64,000 nt of DNA from Daphnia pulex (Eukaryota; Arthropoda; Branchiopoda; Diplostraca; Daphniidae), in assembly GCF_021134715.1 (NCBI RefSeq), contig NC_060023.1, positions 2,232,001-2,296,000 of the forward strand, in the 5' to 3' direction. The translations under genes were made by a program, and so were the position numbers. Below are positions 1-9,721 of the stretch, one piece after another; the first letter of the stretch is position 1; each line of letters starts with the position of its first letter. The notes beneath the pieces are model-generated. The model did no database searches. It saw nothing but the letters and a program-made list of their open reading frames with translations, and was not told the DNA's origin.

Positions 1-46
1 TTAATGAGAAAGGACGTTTATTGAACATTTCACAAATCATTATTTG

Positions 47-2458
47 TTATTCCAGCAATGATTCTAATTCAGTTAACAACTCCTTGTACGTTTGCAGCCA
101 TTCTCTGCTGGAAGCTGTTAAAACGGTATTAAACTTTTGTCCAATTTTTGCTTCCAGGTTAGAAGGCAGCGTATTTCTTTTGGACAGCGGGATGCGGTAC
201 ATCTCGGAAATGGCATCTAATAAATTATGAAAAATGAAACGTATTATGGTAACATATAATACATTATGATATATAATAATATATATATGAGATGACTTAC
301 TTCGTATATCGGATAATTGTTCAGGGTCGATTGCAATCTTCAAATCTTCTGACACCTTTGAACGCATAGTCGTCTTTTTGTGAATTTCCAAAAAACTTTT
401 TGTGTATACCTTCTCCACCAATTTCAAAACACATTCTTCTTCGTTCTTGGGATACATTGCCTTTAACTTATTTTTCCAGGTTTGTTTGATTGGGAACATG
501 CCCTGTGTGAAGAAAATTTTTTGTATATAGCATTTACACGTGTATAAATTTTATAAATTATATAATTGATATAAAATGTATAAAGTTTCTACAGCATTCT
601 GTAGTGCAAATTTCTTTTTATCCAAAATCAATCAATGTAACAATTACAGTACCTTCGGTGCAAAAAAACCATCTTTTTCTTCTTCCATTTTCTTTATCTT
701 TTCCTGCAATGACTTAACATATTCCGTGCTTCGACCTCCACGTTCTTCACGTTCGACATTCTTCACGCTTCGACTTCCACGTTCTCCTCCTGATTCCTGT
801 TTATCTTTCAACATTCTCTTCAACTTCAATATTTCTTCGTTAGATTCTTTCAATTTCTAACATAGAAATGAGAATTAATTAATTTCTGTTTTCTTCCAAT
901 ATTTTTATTTTGCCTCTCACCTTTTGACTTTCCTTCAAACGTTTACTCATTTCTTCGAGTATCTTTTTCATCCCTTTCTTGTTTCTCTTCTTTAAAAACT
1001 TTGTTGTTTTATTCACTTTCCTGCCCTTGATCTAATAGAGAAGCGATTTTATTTATGTTGAACGTTATTAACACATTATAAACCCAAACGTTACCAAATG
1101 GTCGCATCTTTTCAGTTTAAGAACTAATTCTCGAGAGGGTCCCTTCATTACAAAATTATCCTGTGAATGTAAATGTACGGAATGTATACTTATAATGAGC
1201 AAAATTAACAGAAAAGTATTTACTACCCCATCGATACTGTCACTCCTTCCATGGTTGGATGTTTCACCAACTGTGGGATTTTCCTGTGATCGTGAACATA
1301 AAAAATGGAAAAAAGTGGGTAAATATAAGCCATGTATACATTATATAATTTATATAAACTGTATACAGTTGCTATACTAACCGCATCAGTGATTTCAGGC
1401 ATATGAGCAATATCGTCGGATTCCTCGCCAATATCACTCCTTCCATGGTTGGATGTTTCACCAACTGTGGGATTTTCCTGTGATCGTGAACATAAAAAAT
1501 GGAAAAAAGTGGGTAAATATAAGCCATGTATACATTATATAATTTATATAAACTGTATACAGTTGCTATACTAACCGCATCAGTGATTTCAGGCATATGA
1601 GCAATATCGTCGGATTCCTCGCCAATATCACTCCTTCCATGGTTGGATGTTTCACCAACTGTGGGATTTTCCTGTGATCGTGAACATAACAAATGAAAAA
1701 AGTGGGTAAATATAAGCCATGTATACATTATATGATTTAAAGAAACTGTATAAAGTTGCTATACTAACCGCATCAGTGATTTCAGGCATATGAGCAATAT
1801 CGTCGGATTCCTCGCCAATATCACTCCTTCCATGGTTGGATGTTTCACCAACTTTGGGATTTCCCTGTTTTCGTGAATAAAAAGTGTGAAAATAATCAGT
1901 TCAATATGTGGAATGTATGAACATGGAAATAATAAACTTACTGCATCAGGAATATCGCCATTTCCATTTTCCGCATCAACAATAGCATCGGGATCTGCGG
2001 TTTTTTCAAGAACTCTTTCTTCAATTGACACATTTTCCTGTCAGGATGAATGTACATAATGTCATTTGAAACAAAAACTATTAAGCGTTGATAAGTTACA
2101 TACTTGATTACTTTCTTTCACGTCTTCCATCATCCCACCTTCCTGTAAAAGATTAATTCAAGATATTTTTATGTTGAACAAACCTTTGAATTACACATAT
2201 TTCCAATAATTCACCCACAAAGTTCACAACTTAACATTTATATCTTCAAGTGATTGTTAACAAATGCATCATAGAAATGTACAGACACGTGATATAGATT
2301 ATAGGTACTTGAAAGTCAATGAAAGATCTAAAATATACATCATCTATAACCTATAAGCACTATACAATTTAACTATTATCTAACGTTAATATGTTATATA
2401 ATATTACCATGACTGGTTGCAAAATAACTCGGCTCCGAAGTTTTTTTAAGATAGACAT
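47..2458 (-). CDS. Unrecognised 12-exon coiled-coil gene with tandem 32-residue exon repeats
   Basis: I can join twelve minus-strand exons with AG/GT borders: 2408-2458, 2104-2142, 1942-2037, 1769-1864, 1576-1671, 1382-1477, 1227-1283, 1095-1160, 921-1031, 653-856, 301-502 and 47-216. They total 1284 bp, giving an uninterrupted 427-residue frame. The chosen start is the ATG at 2458 (MSILKKLRS). Four successive 96-bp exons each encode 32 acidic residues of the type ENPTVGETSNHG...ITDA. Next come a basic stretch (IKGRKVNKTTKFLKKRNKK) and a long charged helix around MKESNEEILKLKRMLKDKQ, probably a coiled coil. The C-terminus (about 124 residues, ending TELESLLE) contains LKIAIDPEQLSDIR, which loosely recalls a BEN domain; that likeness is tentative. 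I know no family with this whole layout. The splice model is inferred, but the preserved frame across twelve exons supports a real gene. Confidence 0.6.
1227..1864 (-). repeat. Tandem array of about 194-bp exon+intron units
   Basis: Near-identical units recur with periods of 194, 194 and 193 bp (anchor CACTCCTTCCATGG on the plus strand at 1241, 1435, 1629 and 1822). Each unit holds one 96-bp exon and one intron of about 98 bp, so copy number can change without shifting the frame. The lowest copy is cut to a 57-bp exon. The exon at 1942-2037 is an older, diverged member of the same length. Introns are as similar as exons, so the last duplications are recent. Confidence 0.85.
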
Positions 2459-3299
2459 CTTTCTTCTTGATAAACATCAACGTTTTCCTGCTCTCTATAT
2501 CTAACAGTGTTGCCAGCACTTCTGAAATTGTTATCGAAAATGCGCGTGCGCCGCTCTGCGCCATCTGCCCGCAAAAAGCAAATTTGTTCATAAATTTGAT
2601 AAGTGACATGGTTATACTTACTCTTCAAAATACAAGAGATGAATATGAGAGAAATATAAGAGATGACTAAATTAACAAATGATTTTAATAAAACTTTTTT
2701 AATATCTCCATTAAGCACAAAATTTTACTGTATTCTAGTTAATGAATTTGAAAACAGGGAACGACTACACCAATAATGTGAACGTGGTTATTTTCTTATG
2801 GCGATAGTCCTTCCGTTAATTAATAACGGCTGACGATCTATAAGTCATAATTGTTTGTGTTAGTCTATAACAAAAATAGCATAGTACCGTATAACACCAT
2901 GTACTTCATTTCATAATTACAAATGTAAATTGATAATAACTGAAATAAATTATCATTACGGAGGACTATTCTCCATAACCGACCGACCGTGCAACAACAA
3001 TTGTGATTGCCACAACCATATTATGCACAATAACTAAATTCATTCACAAGAATATGTTTATAATTGGTACAAGAGTCTTGATTGAAAAAAATTATTTCTA
3101 ATAAGGAATCTCCATATACCTTATATATGATACAGCATTTATAAATTATGTAAAGTATATAAAACTAATATGTTGTATATATTATATATAAAAACAAAAT
3201 GGACTCTAATTAAAAATTTGACACGTCCTGGATTTATTAATTTGTTTATCTAAAAAGTTTCAATAAAAAGTCGTTTATTTATTCAAAATGAAGGTGCAA
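2459..3299. other. AT-rich intergenic stretch
   Basis: This region lies upstream of the coiled-coil gene. Short open frames at 2446-2718 are not supported by splice sites or by any family I recognise. Nothing else is visible. Confidence 0.4.
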
Positions 3300-3572
3300 T
3301 ACGTGAACAAAAATAGCGTACACGACAATGCGTACACGATTTAGACAATTTCTGTTGTCGTCTGCTGGGTCTATATCGTGTACAAAAGGCCCTAGGCCCC
3401 TCCCCCTTCGGGGAGGAGTTGAGCAAATACACGGTAGATGGACACGATATAGGCAGTATGCGTACACGGTGATGCGTACACGATATAGGGTGGCCCATTC
3501 AAAACTCGTTACTAGATGTCGCCAGTGTCGCCCTTGTTGTTTCGCATCGTGAAACGAGGCGGAATGGGCGTA
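3300..3572. repeat. GTACACG motif cluster and foldback
   Basis: The motif GTACACG or its complement CGTGTAC occurs about six times between 3315 and 3490, often as GCGTACACG. A GC-rich hairpin, CCTCCCC-CTTCGG-GGAGG, sits near 3400-3417. Immediately after, 3492-3572 forms an imperfect hairpin: GCCCATTC...CTCGTT pairs with AACGAG...GAATGGGC. This resembles a small decayed foldback element, but no target duplication was identified. Confidence 0.35.
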
Positions 3573-4442
3573 ACAAATTGTTGCTAATTTAAACTTTTTA
3601 TTCCTGGGATTTCATACAACTGATTTAACTTCGTATCTTATGTAGGTTTATCTTGACCTGATTTCCTTATTTTTATACTGTACCAACTTATTTCTTCAAA
3701 TTTTAGATGCATGCTGTCAGTCATTCCAACAAGTTGACTTTGCAGTCACTTTCCATCCATCAGAGATCAGACCCTCATGCTGTCAAAAGCATAAAACTCA
3801 TGTTTGAAGTACACATATAGTGGAATACAAATGTGCCGAGATAAGGTATTCCCCATTGCTGCTACCAGACCATTACAATTCAGATTTTCATGTAACATAG
3901 GTATTCTTGTTCATGAACCATAGGATATTTTCTGAATCTCACAATTTTGTTGGTGTAACCTGCAACAGCATGTTTGCTGTTATGGCTGTTTCTACTTATG
4001 TTTAGAAGGCAACCAAGCTGAGGGGTAGGTAGAGTTTTATTTCTCATGCGTAAATTTGTGTAAATTTGTAAATAACGTAAAGAATTTCCTTGTCCAATTG
4101 CTAATGAAAGTTTCAGTGACATGAAGAGTGTGACGTGAATAATGCCATGTGTGTACATACATGTTCCAGTTCTGCTTGACAATGCCTTACTAAATTCATC
4201 ACTTGTATGATAAAGGTAAGCATTGATACCACCTTTCACCATGCTACTGCAACACTTCATGACACTTTCTTTAACATCAGGAAATCTCAACATGAGGACT
4301 GTTTGTTGCTGTGATTTCCATTTTTACGGTTTTTTTATCATGAAAATTTCATTGTGCTTCTTAGTTAAGAACTAAAGGTAAAGATTGATATGCTTTATTA
4401 ACTGTTATTTATTTTCATTTAATGTATTACATTAATTTTGCA
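3573..4442. other. Unassigned stretch with one long minus-strand open frame
   Basis: A 137-codon open frame runs on the minus strand from 4293 to 3880 (starting MLRFPDVKESVMKCC). I do not recognise its product and see no repeat domain, signal peptide or clear splice context. It could be a gene relic or chance. Nothing else stands out. Confidence 0.2.
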
Positions 4443-5300
4443 GAGCACGCTAGAGATCCATAAGCCAATCCTGCCCTTTGTCCAGGACGGACGAGTGACT
4501 TCCATTCACGTTATCTTCCCGACGTATGTTCATCATCTAGCTTCGCTGCTACACACCTGCAGTTACTCACCACGGGATTATGTCCAGGTAGCACACAATT
4601 AACTTATTTTCGTAGATTATCTACTAATATTCTACTTGCTTTAAGCTTTTTGTCTGTGTAATTATAATTCCTAAATCGGGCCCTTCTTACGCGAAAACAA
4701 ATTGTTACTTAAAGACGTTTCTTTTTTCTAACGCTAGATGGCTTTACAGTCAGTTTCAGTTACTTTGCAAATCTCTTAAAACATTCATTGGCAGATTTAT
4801 TGTGCGGAAATTTTTTAGTCCAAACTGACGATAACTATTCCACCAACAAAGTTCACTTGTTAGATTTTTACAATGTGTAATTTTTTTTCCACTTCCGGTT
4901 TGCTCAATTCAGACAGTAGTTCAGTAAATATTCATTCGAGGAGCAAAAGAACCACATATTCGTGATCCTCGTAAAATTTGTGGTAAAGTTCATGTTGTTG
5001 TTTTTTTACGTACGCGTACTTCCGGTTTCGAGAATTATCCTGAACTTAAGTTCAGGAATTTTGTTTTAAGACTAGCAAGTGATTTTTGTTAGGTGTTCAG
5101 TTCTCAATATTGTCAGGTAGATTTTAAGCATATTAAAGCGTGCCTTTAAAGTTTTGAGCAAAAAAACCAGATCCATGTACCTATATGTATTATGTGACTA
5201 TTATTTAACTTTTGTTGACATGTCACTTAATAAGAATTTTTTTGTCTTTATTCAGGTAATGAAGAGGAGACGTCGAGAAGATGGATTTTCTCATCTTTAA
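4443..5300 (+). CDS. Last two exons of an unrecognised gene (partial)
   Basis: Exon 4443-4586 follows a TTTTGCAG acceptor and stays open for 48 codons (STLEIHKPILPFVQ...SYSPRDYVQ) up to a GTAGCAC donor. The next exon starts after TTATTCAG at 5256 and continues in phase 0 as VMKRRRREDGFSHL followed by TAA at 5298-5300. The joined tail has a conserved-protein look (hydrophobic core, then a basic C-terminus), but I cannot name the family. The upstream exons were not found and may be lost, so this may be a gene fragment. Confidence 0.4.
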
Positions 5301-5612
5301 AAATCGTCACCGGTCTCCGTCGGATGTTGCCCCTGCTCCTGGTGCGAACGAAACTCGGTGGAGTGCATGGATGTAAGTTCATCATTTACTAGTTATTCAC
5401 ATTTAGGTTGTCTGTATTGTATTTTAATCCCATCAAATTTTTTAAAATCTGATTTAGAATTCGCCAACAAAATACTTCTGGCATTGGAAAAGGATAATCG
5501 ATGGAAAGGGACCATCACTGGAAAACGGAAATGGACAATCGCGACCGGCACCGAGACTCCTCATCAACGTGGATCATCGTATTGTTGGTATTATTGCGTT
5601 TGTGTTAGTTAA

Positions 5613-5944
5613 CCCGTTGTCTGCCACGCCTTTGTTCTCCCCTAGCTCCTTAGCACGGGCCGCGTGCGCTGTTCGGTCTCGTGGTTTTCATGCCGCGGGG
5701 TCGGAAAGTCGCACCAGCCCAAAATTCGCCGCAAGGCGCCAGTTAGGCAATGCACCATCCCCCTTCCCCCTTGTCGATACGGTGATGGATTCTAGAGGTT
5801 GTGCATTCCATCTTCTCCTGTCACCGTGTCAGCCCGGACTTGTCATCAATAGCAAGTCCCACCTTGGTCATGGATCCTTAGGACATGGCGCGTAGAGTAG
5901 TAGAGAGTACAACCTACGGGTTGTATGGCGTGGCAGCCAACGGG
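5613..5944. mobile_element. piggyBac-type miniature transposon (non-autonomous), 332 bp
   Basis: The element starts CCCGTTGTCTGCCACGCC at 5613 and ends GGCGTGGCAGCCAACGGG at 5944. These are 18-bp terminal inverted repeats with one mismatch. TTAA flanks both sides (5609-5612 and 5945-5948). A TTAA target site plus CCC...GGG ends is the hallmark of the piggyBac superfamily, and CCCnTTGnCTGCC resembles Looper-like ends. The interior is GC-rich compared with its surroundings and has no transposase, so it must have been moved in trans. An open frame crossing it is incidental. Confidence 0.8.
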
Positions 5945-5948
5945 TTAA

Positions 5949-6416
5949 TTAAGTGTATGTATGTATGTATGTGATTGTAAAATGTGTGGTGGAATTTTGG
6001 GTGGAGGTGGGACAATAAAGCAATTCTTATCAATATTTTTCTTAAAAATTTGAAGTTTTACATTTACTTTAAGTAATTGTTAATGAGTTGAAAATACAAA
6101 CTTCACAAATTTAGAGTAAACCCTTAACAGTCTTTCGTAAGTTACCCTGAAATGGTGTTTTCCAAACACCAGAAAATTTCCGAATGCAGAGCGATTAGAG
6201 CAATAATCACTTCCAACATACGAAATTAGGACCCATCGCAATGGCTTGGAGGTGTTAAGAGAAGTCTTATACAAGATGATTACCTTCATAAAAAAATCTA
6301 TTTTTCTCATTTAAGAACAACAATACCAGTGACTAGTAGCCTAACTATGATATGACCGAAAACTCTGAATACAATTAAATAAAACTGAAATTTGGCTAGT
6401 ATTTAGGAGACTTTCT
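5949..6416. other. Intergenic stretch with GTAT microsatellite
   Basis: A short (GTAT)n tract lies at about 5954-5972, next to the miniature transposon. No supported gene was seen. Confidence 0.4.
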
Positions 6417-6725
6417 CTAGTAAACTGAAGAAGCGTAGGTGGTGGTGTAATATCCAAATGCTTTAGTGGTGTAGTAACTCGGGGCAGAGTAATACTTTGG
6501 AGCTTCAGTGTAGTAGCTGGGGGCAGCGTAGGTTGTAGTGTAATACTCGGGGCCTAAGTGGTGAAATAAACCGGAGCCTCTGTTGGGGCAGCATACGTAG
6601 TCGTGCAGTACTCCGGTGCCTTGATGGTGTAGTACTTCAAAACCTAGGTGTAGTACTCAGCCTCTTTGGTGATGTAAATCGGGGCAGAGTTATACTTGTA
6701 CAATAGCATGGTCGTGATGTTCCAC
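6417..6725 (-). pseudogene. Broken tyrosine-rich YYTTKAPE-repeat gene
   Basis: Read on the minus strand the segment encodes repeats of the type EYYTTTYAAPSYYTEAPKYY, then SAPSYYTTKAFGYYTTTY and a terminal SSVY stop. This tyrosine/threonine/proline repeat composition is, to my knowledge, typical of an expanded Daphnia family of probable extracellular or cuticle-like proteins. The frame is broken by in-frame stops: AAG became TAG inside a TTKAPE unit, and another TAG follows AEYYT. No signal-peptide exon was found upstream. It is therefore a decayed copy. Family assignment is from repeat pattern only. Confidence 0.6.
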
Positions 6726-7171
6726 ACGACGACGACCCAATTTGATATAATAGAAGCAGGCAACATCTCCAGCCTAATAAAACGGCAAATCTAAAATCAA
6801 ATATTAGAATCTCATTTAACATCCAGGTATAGAATTACTTTACAAGAACTTCATATACTATCTAGCAACATCATCAGGGCAGTCAATGCTGATTAAGTTT
6901 CAACCACCAGTATTAAAATTAATATGAAATGAAAAATGTTCAAGGATTCTTACCAACCAAACGTTTGGTTGTTCTTCAAGCTCGCCATTGACCTGATAAC
7001 CACCAAAATTGGAATCTATTTCCACATTCCAAACCAGAAGCGACAGCCATCAGCGTATAATATATTTTAAATGTAAATTATATTCGAACTTGAACAAAAA
7101 CATAAGGATCAATTTTAAGTAAGAAGGGGTTCGTTTTTTACATACGAAATAAAACTTCTACAGCTACAGGG

Positions 7172-8953
7172 TTACTTCTTGGGACTGGGAAGCGTCACTA
7201 ATTTAACACGTTTCGGACTGTTGCGAACGTTGACGCATTTCGGACTTTCCTGGGCGGTGCATTTGGAATTCAACTTGCTTTGGGTAGGAGGACAAGGTGC
7301 AGCAGGAGTGTCTAGGGTCATTTCGGTGACTTCGTTGGCCAGGTGGAAATCTTCGTCATCGATTATCGGCTGAACATTTTCGTGGAATATTTCCCCCTGT
7401 AGTAATGGTTGGAAACTGGAAGGTAAATTTGGCGAGACTGCTTCCTCCACACATTTCATGGTCTCATAAGGTTTTCCAAGCTCGCCATCACTGAACGTTA
7501 CAATCGAGCAGTAGCCATCCATAGATGAAACGACTAGGATCCGTCCATTGCTAGACCTGAAAGAGAAACGTGGAAACTATAAATCTGATGCAGGAACAAC
7601 GTCGATATATACTAAATACCAGGCCACGTCGGTAAGGCGGGTGTAATGTATACGACTAATTCGTGCAAAAGGTGCCATCTCCTGCGTGTCATAGAGCAGA
7701 ATAGATTTCTCTGTTGCGACAGCGAATATCATCCTGTAAGGAATGTCGTAACAAGATGGCTGGCCTGGTTGCAATTCGAACAGGATCGGACAACAGCGAA
7801 CAGCAACCGAATAGCCATCGTCTGATGGATAATATGCAGCCGGCTTCGAGAAATTATCATAGCGAACGAATGCGTAAGTGGTGTAGATTTTTTTCTTGGT
7901 GGGTTCGCTGTCATCGGTAGTGGTAACCTCATCAAGTTCCAAAAGGCCACAAGGGGCAAAGAGAATCCTACCGTCCGGCGAAAAGTTCAAGCGACGACAG
8001 AATGTCTTGAGTGTATCATCGTGAAAAATTTGGTGAGGCCTTTCTTCACCATCGGCATTTTTTATTTGCACCTGTAAGAATAATTTAATTCCAGTTACAC
8101 AATTTAGCTTTTTCAAAATGGAATGAGTTGAAGAATAAAATGAAATACCGAATTTAGAGTTTCCACTTTTTTGGTCAGAAGTGAGTAAACTCTACAACTC
8201 CTGTCACTGCTTAATGTTGCAACAAATTTGTTCTTGGGATCCCAAGTTACTCCTTGAACAAATCCCTTGTGTTCTGGTAGTTTGATTGATTTCCCTTTAA
8301 AAAATAGCAATTAAAAGTGTTTTGATTAGTTTTAATATCACTAAATAGATTAATTATTCATACGTTTGCTGACATCCCATAAAATGGCTGTGTTATCCAC
8401 AGACCCTGACAAAATCTTCATGCAATCAGGAGACCAGCACACGTCACAGACATCTTCCATATGTCCCCTAAGAATTTTTCGAACAGTCCATTTTTCTTCA
8501 TTCTTAGCAGCATCTTCATTCAGTTGCAGCATCCAAAGCAAAATGATACCTTCTATGAATTTCAGACATTCAACATTTAATTCAGGAAATATTCAGAGCT
8601 TCTTTTGAAAGATTAACAATACCATCATCACCAGAAGCTAACATTTCTCCATTTGGTGAGAATCGGACTGCATTGACAGGTTTACTATGTTTATCTAAAT
8701 CAGAAAGGAATTCCACAGAACCTGCTCCATTTTTTCCAACAATTACACTCCACATCTAATAAGAATAAAATAAAATAAAATTGGAATTCAATTCTGAAAT
8801 GAAAGCAAGAACCAACGAGAAACTTGCCACAACGTGAGAATCAGTCCCTCCCGTTGCTAATCTGAGAAGGCCATCACTAGATTTGGGCTGAAAGTCGATA
8901 CTTAATACTGGTTCACGATTGTGCCAAGATATTTCAGGGTTAGCGTATTTCAT
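7172..8953 (-). CDS. CHAF1B: Chromatin assembly factor 1 p60 subunit (WD40 protein, CHAF1B/Caf1-105 type)
   Basis: Six minus-strand exons (8828-8953, 8623-8755, 8364-8549, 8149-8294, 7620-8071, 7172-7556) join to 1428 bp, giving 475 residues without a stop. The start [20 protein letters not shown], and WD40 blades such as [29 protein letters not shown] and [12 protein letters not shown], match the p60 subunit of CAF-1. That complex deposits newly made H3-H4 on DNA during replication and repair in the nucleus. The human protein is somewhat longer (about 559 residues); the tail here is short and ends [15 protein letters not shown]. Blades run from the N-terminus to about residue 385, followed by a low-complexity tail. 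The first intron appears to use a GC donor (GTG|GCAAGT); the others are GT-AG. All exon phases fit, so this copy is probably functional. Confidence 0.93.
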
Positions 8954-9721
8954 TTTATGCTACTATATCCTTTTTTCCAGTAGAATAAAAGCAAGATTAA
9001 CGTTTAAGACCAGACCACAGAGGCACAGACTAAGAGGTGTAGACTGTATGTCTGTATAGACTGTAGACTATGAAGTATGAACGGGGGTGGGGCTGAGAGG
9101 AATGGTCTTGGACATTGTCCAAACGTCGTCGTCGTCGTCCAACACCCGACATTCGAAGTTGGGTGGGTGGGTGGTAATTGACGAGGGCTAGGTGGGTGGG
9201 TTCGTCAAGCCCCTCCTTCTTCTTGTTTTGTTGTCACTTGAAGCATGGTTGAAGCGTGGCTTCTGAAAGAATGTGGTGGCATTTTCGTTTCCTTTGATTG
9301 ATTTTGGTTTTATCTGAATTATTGATTAAAGTGATTGATAAACACGGTTATTAATTCAACCGAAAAATTTCATTTTTGTCTCTGAACATTAGTAGGAAGC
9401 AAGAATTTCAAGGTTATCTTCTAGAAACGCCACTATTTAGAAATTCACTGATGTAACCATTGTTATAATCGAGCTAGTTGGAGGTTGGATTATGATCATT
9501 CAGGTGACGTGGGTCTTTTAAAATTGTACACACCAGCATAGATAAAGAAGACTAAATTATGTCAAATTTTCTTTGAAGTCTCCTTCGGAATTTTATTTCT
9601 TTTCTTTATTACCACATCAACTGAATGGGTATTTTTCACGTCTATGTATTTAGTGATTATCCAATCCATCTGTTAAATCTATTTCATCATATTTATTTAT
9701 TTTTTATTATTATTTCAACAG
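8954..9721. other. Promoter-side region of the CAF-1 gene
   Basis: This lies between the minus-strand CAF-1 gene and the plus-strand SUCO-like copy. It holds short simple repeats: a (GTC)n tract near 9124-9140, (GGGT)n at about 9162-9175, and repeated AGACTGTA/GTCTGTAT words at 9045-9070. It plausibly contains the CAF-1 promoter, but no core element can be assigned with confidence. Confidence 0.3.

Noticed and set aside
21..230. Plus-strand 69-codon frame
   Set aside because: Antisense to the well-supported last exon of the coiled-coil gene; its start is a TTG.
5569..5895. 108-codon plus-strand frame
   Set aside because: Lies almost wholly inside the piggyBac-type MITE; incidental to its GC-rich interior.
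5950..5976. GTAT microsatellite next to the MITE as a possible telomere-like or origin sequence
   Set aside because: Only about five units; an ordinary microsatellite explains it.
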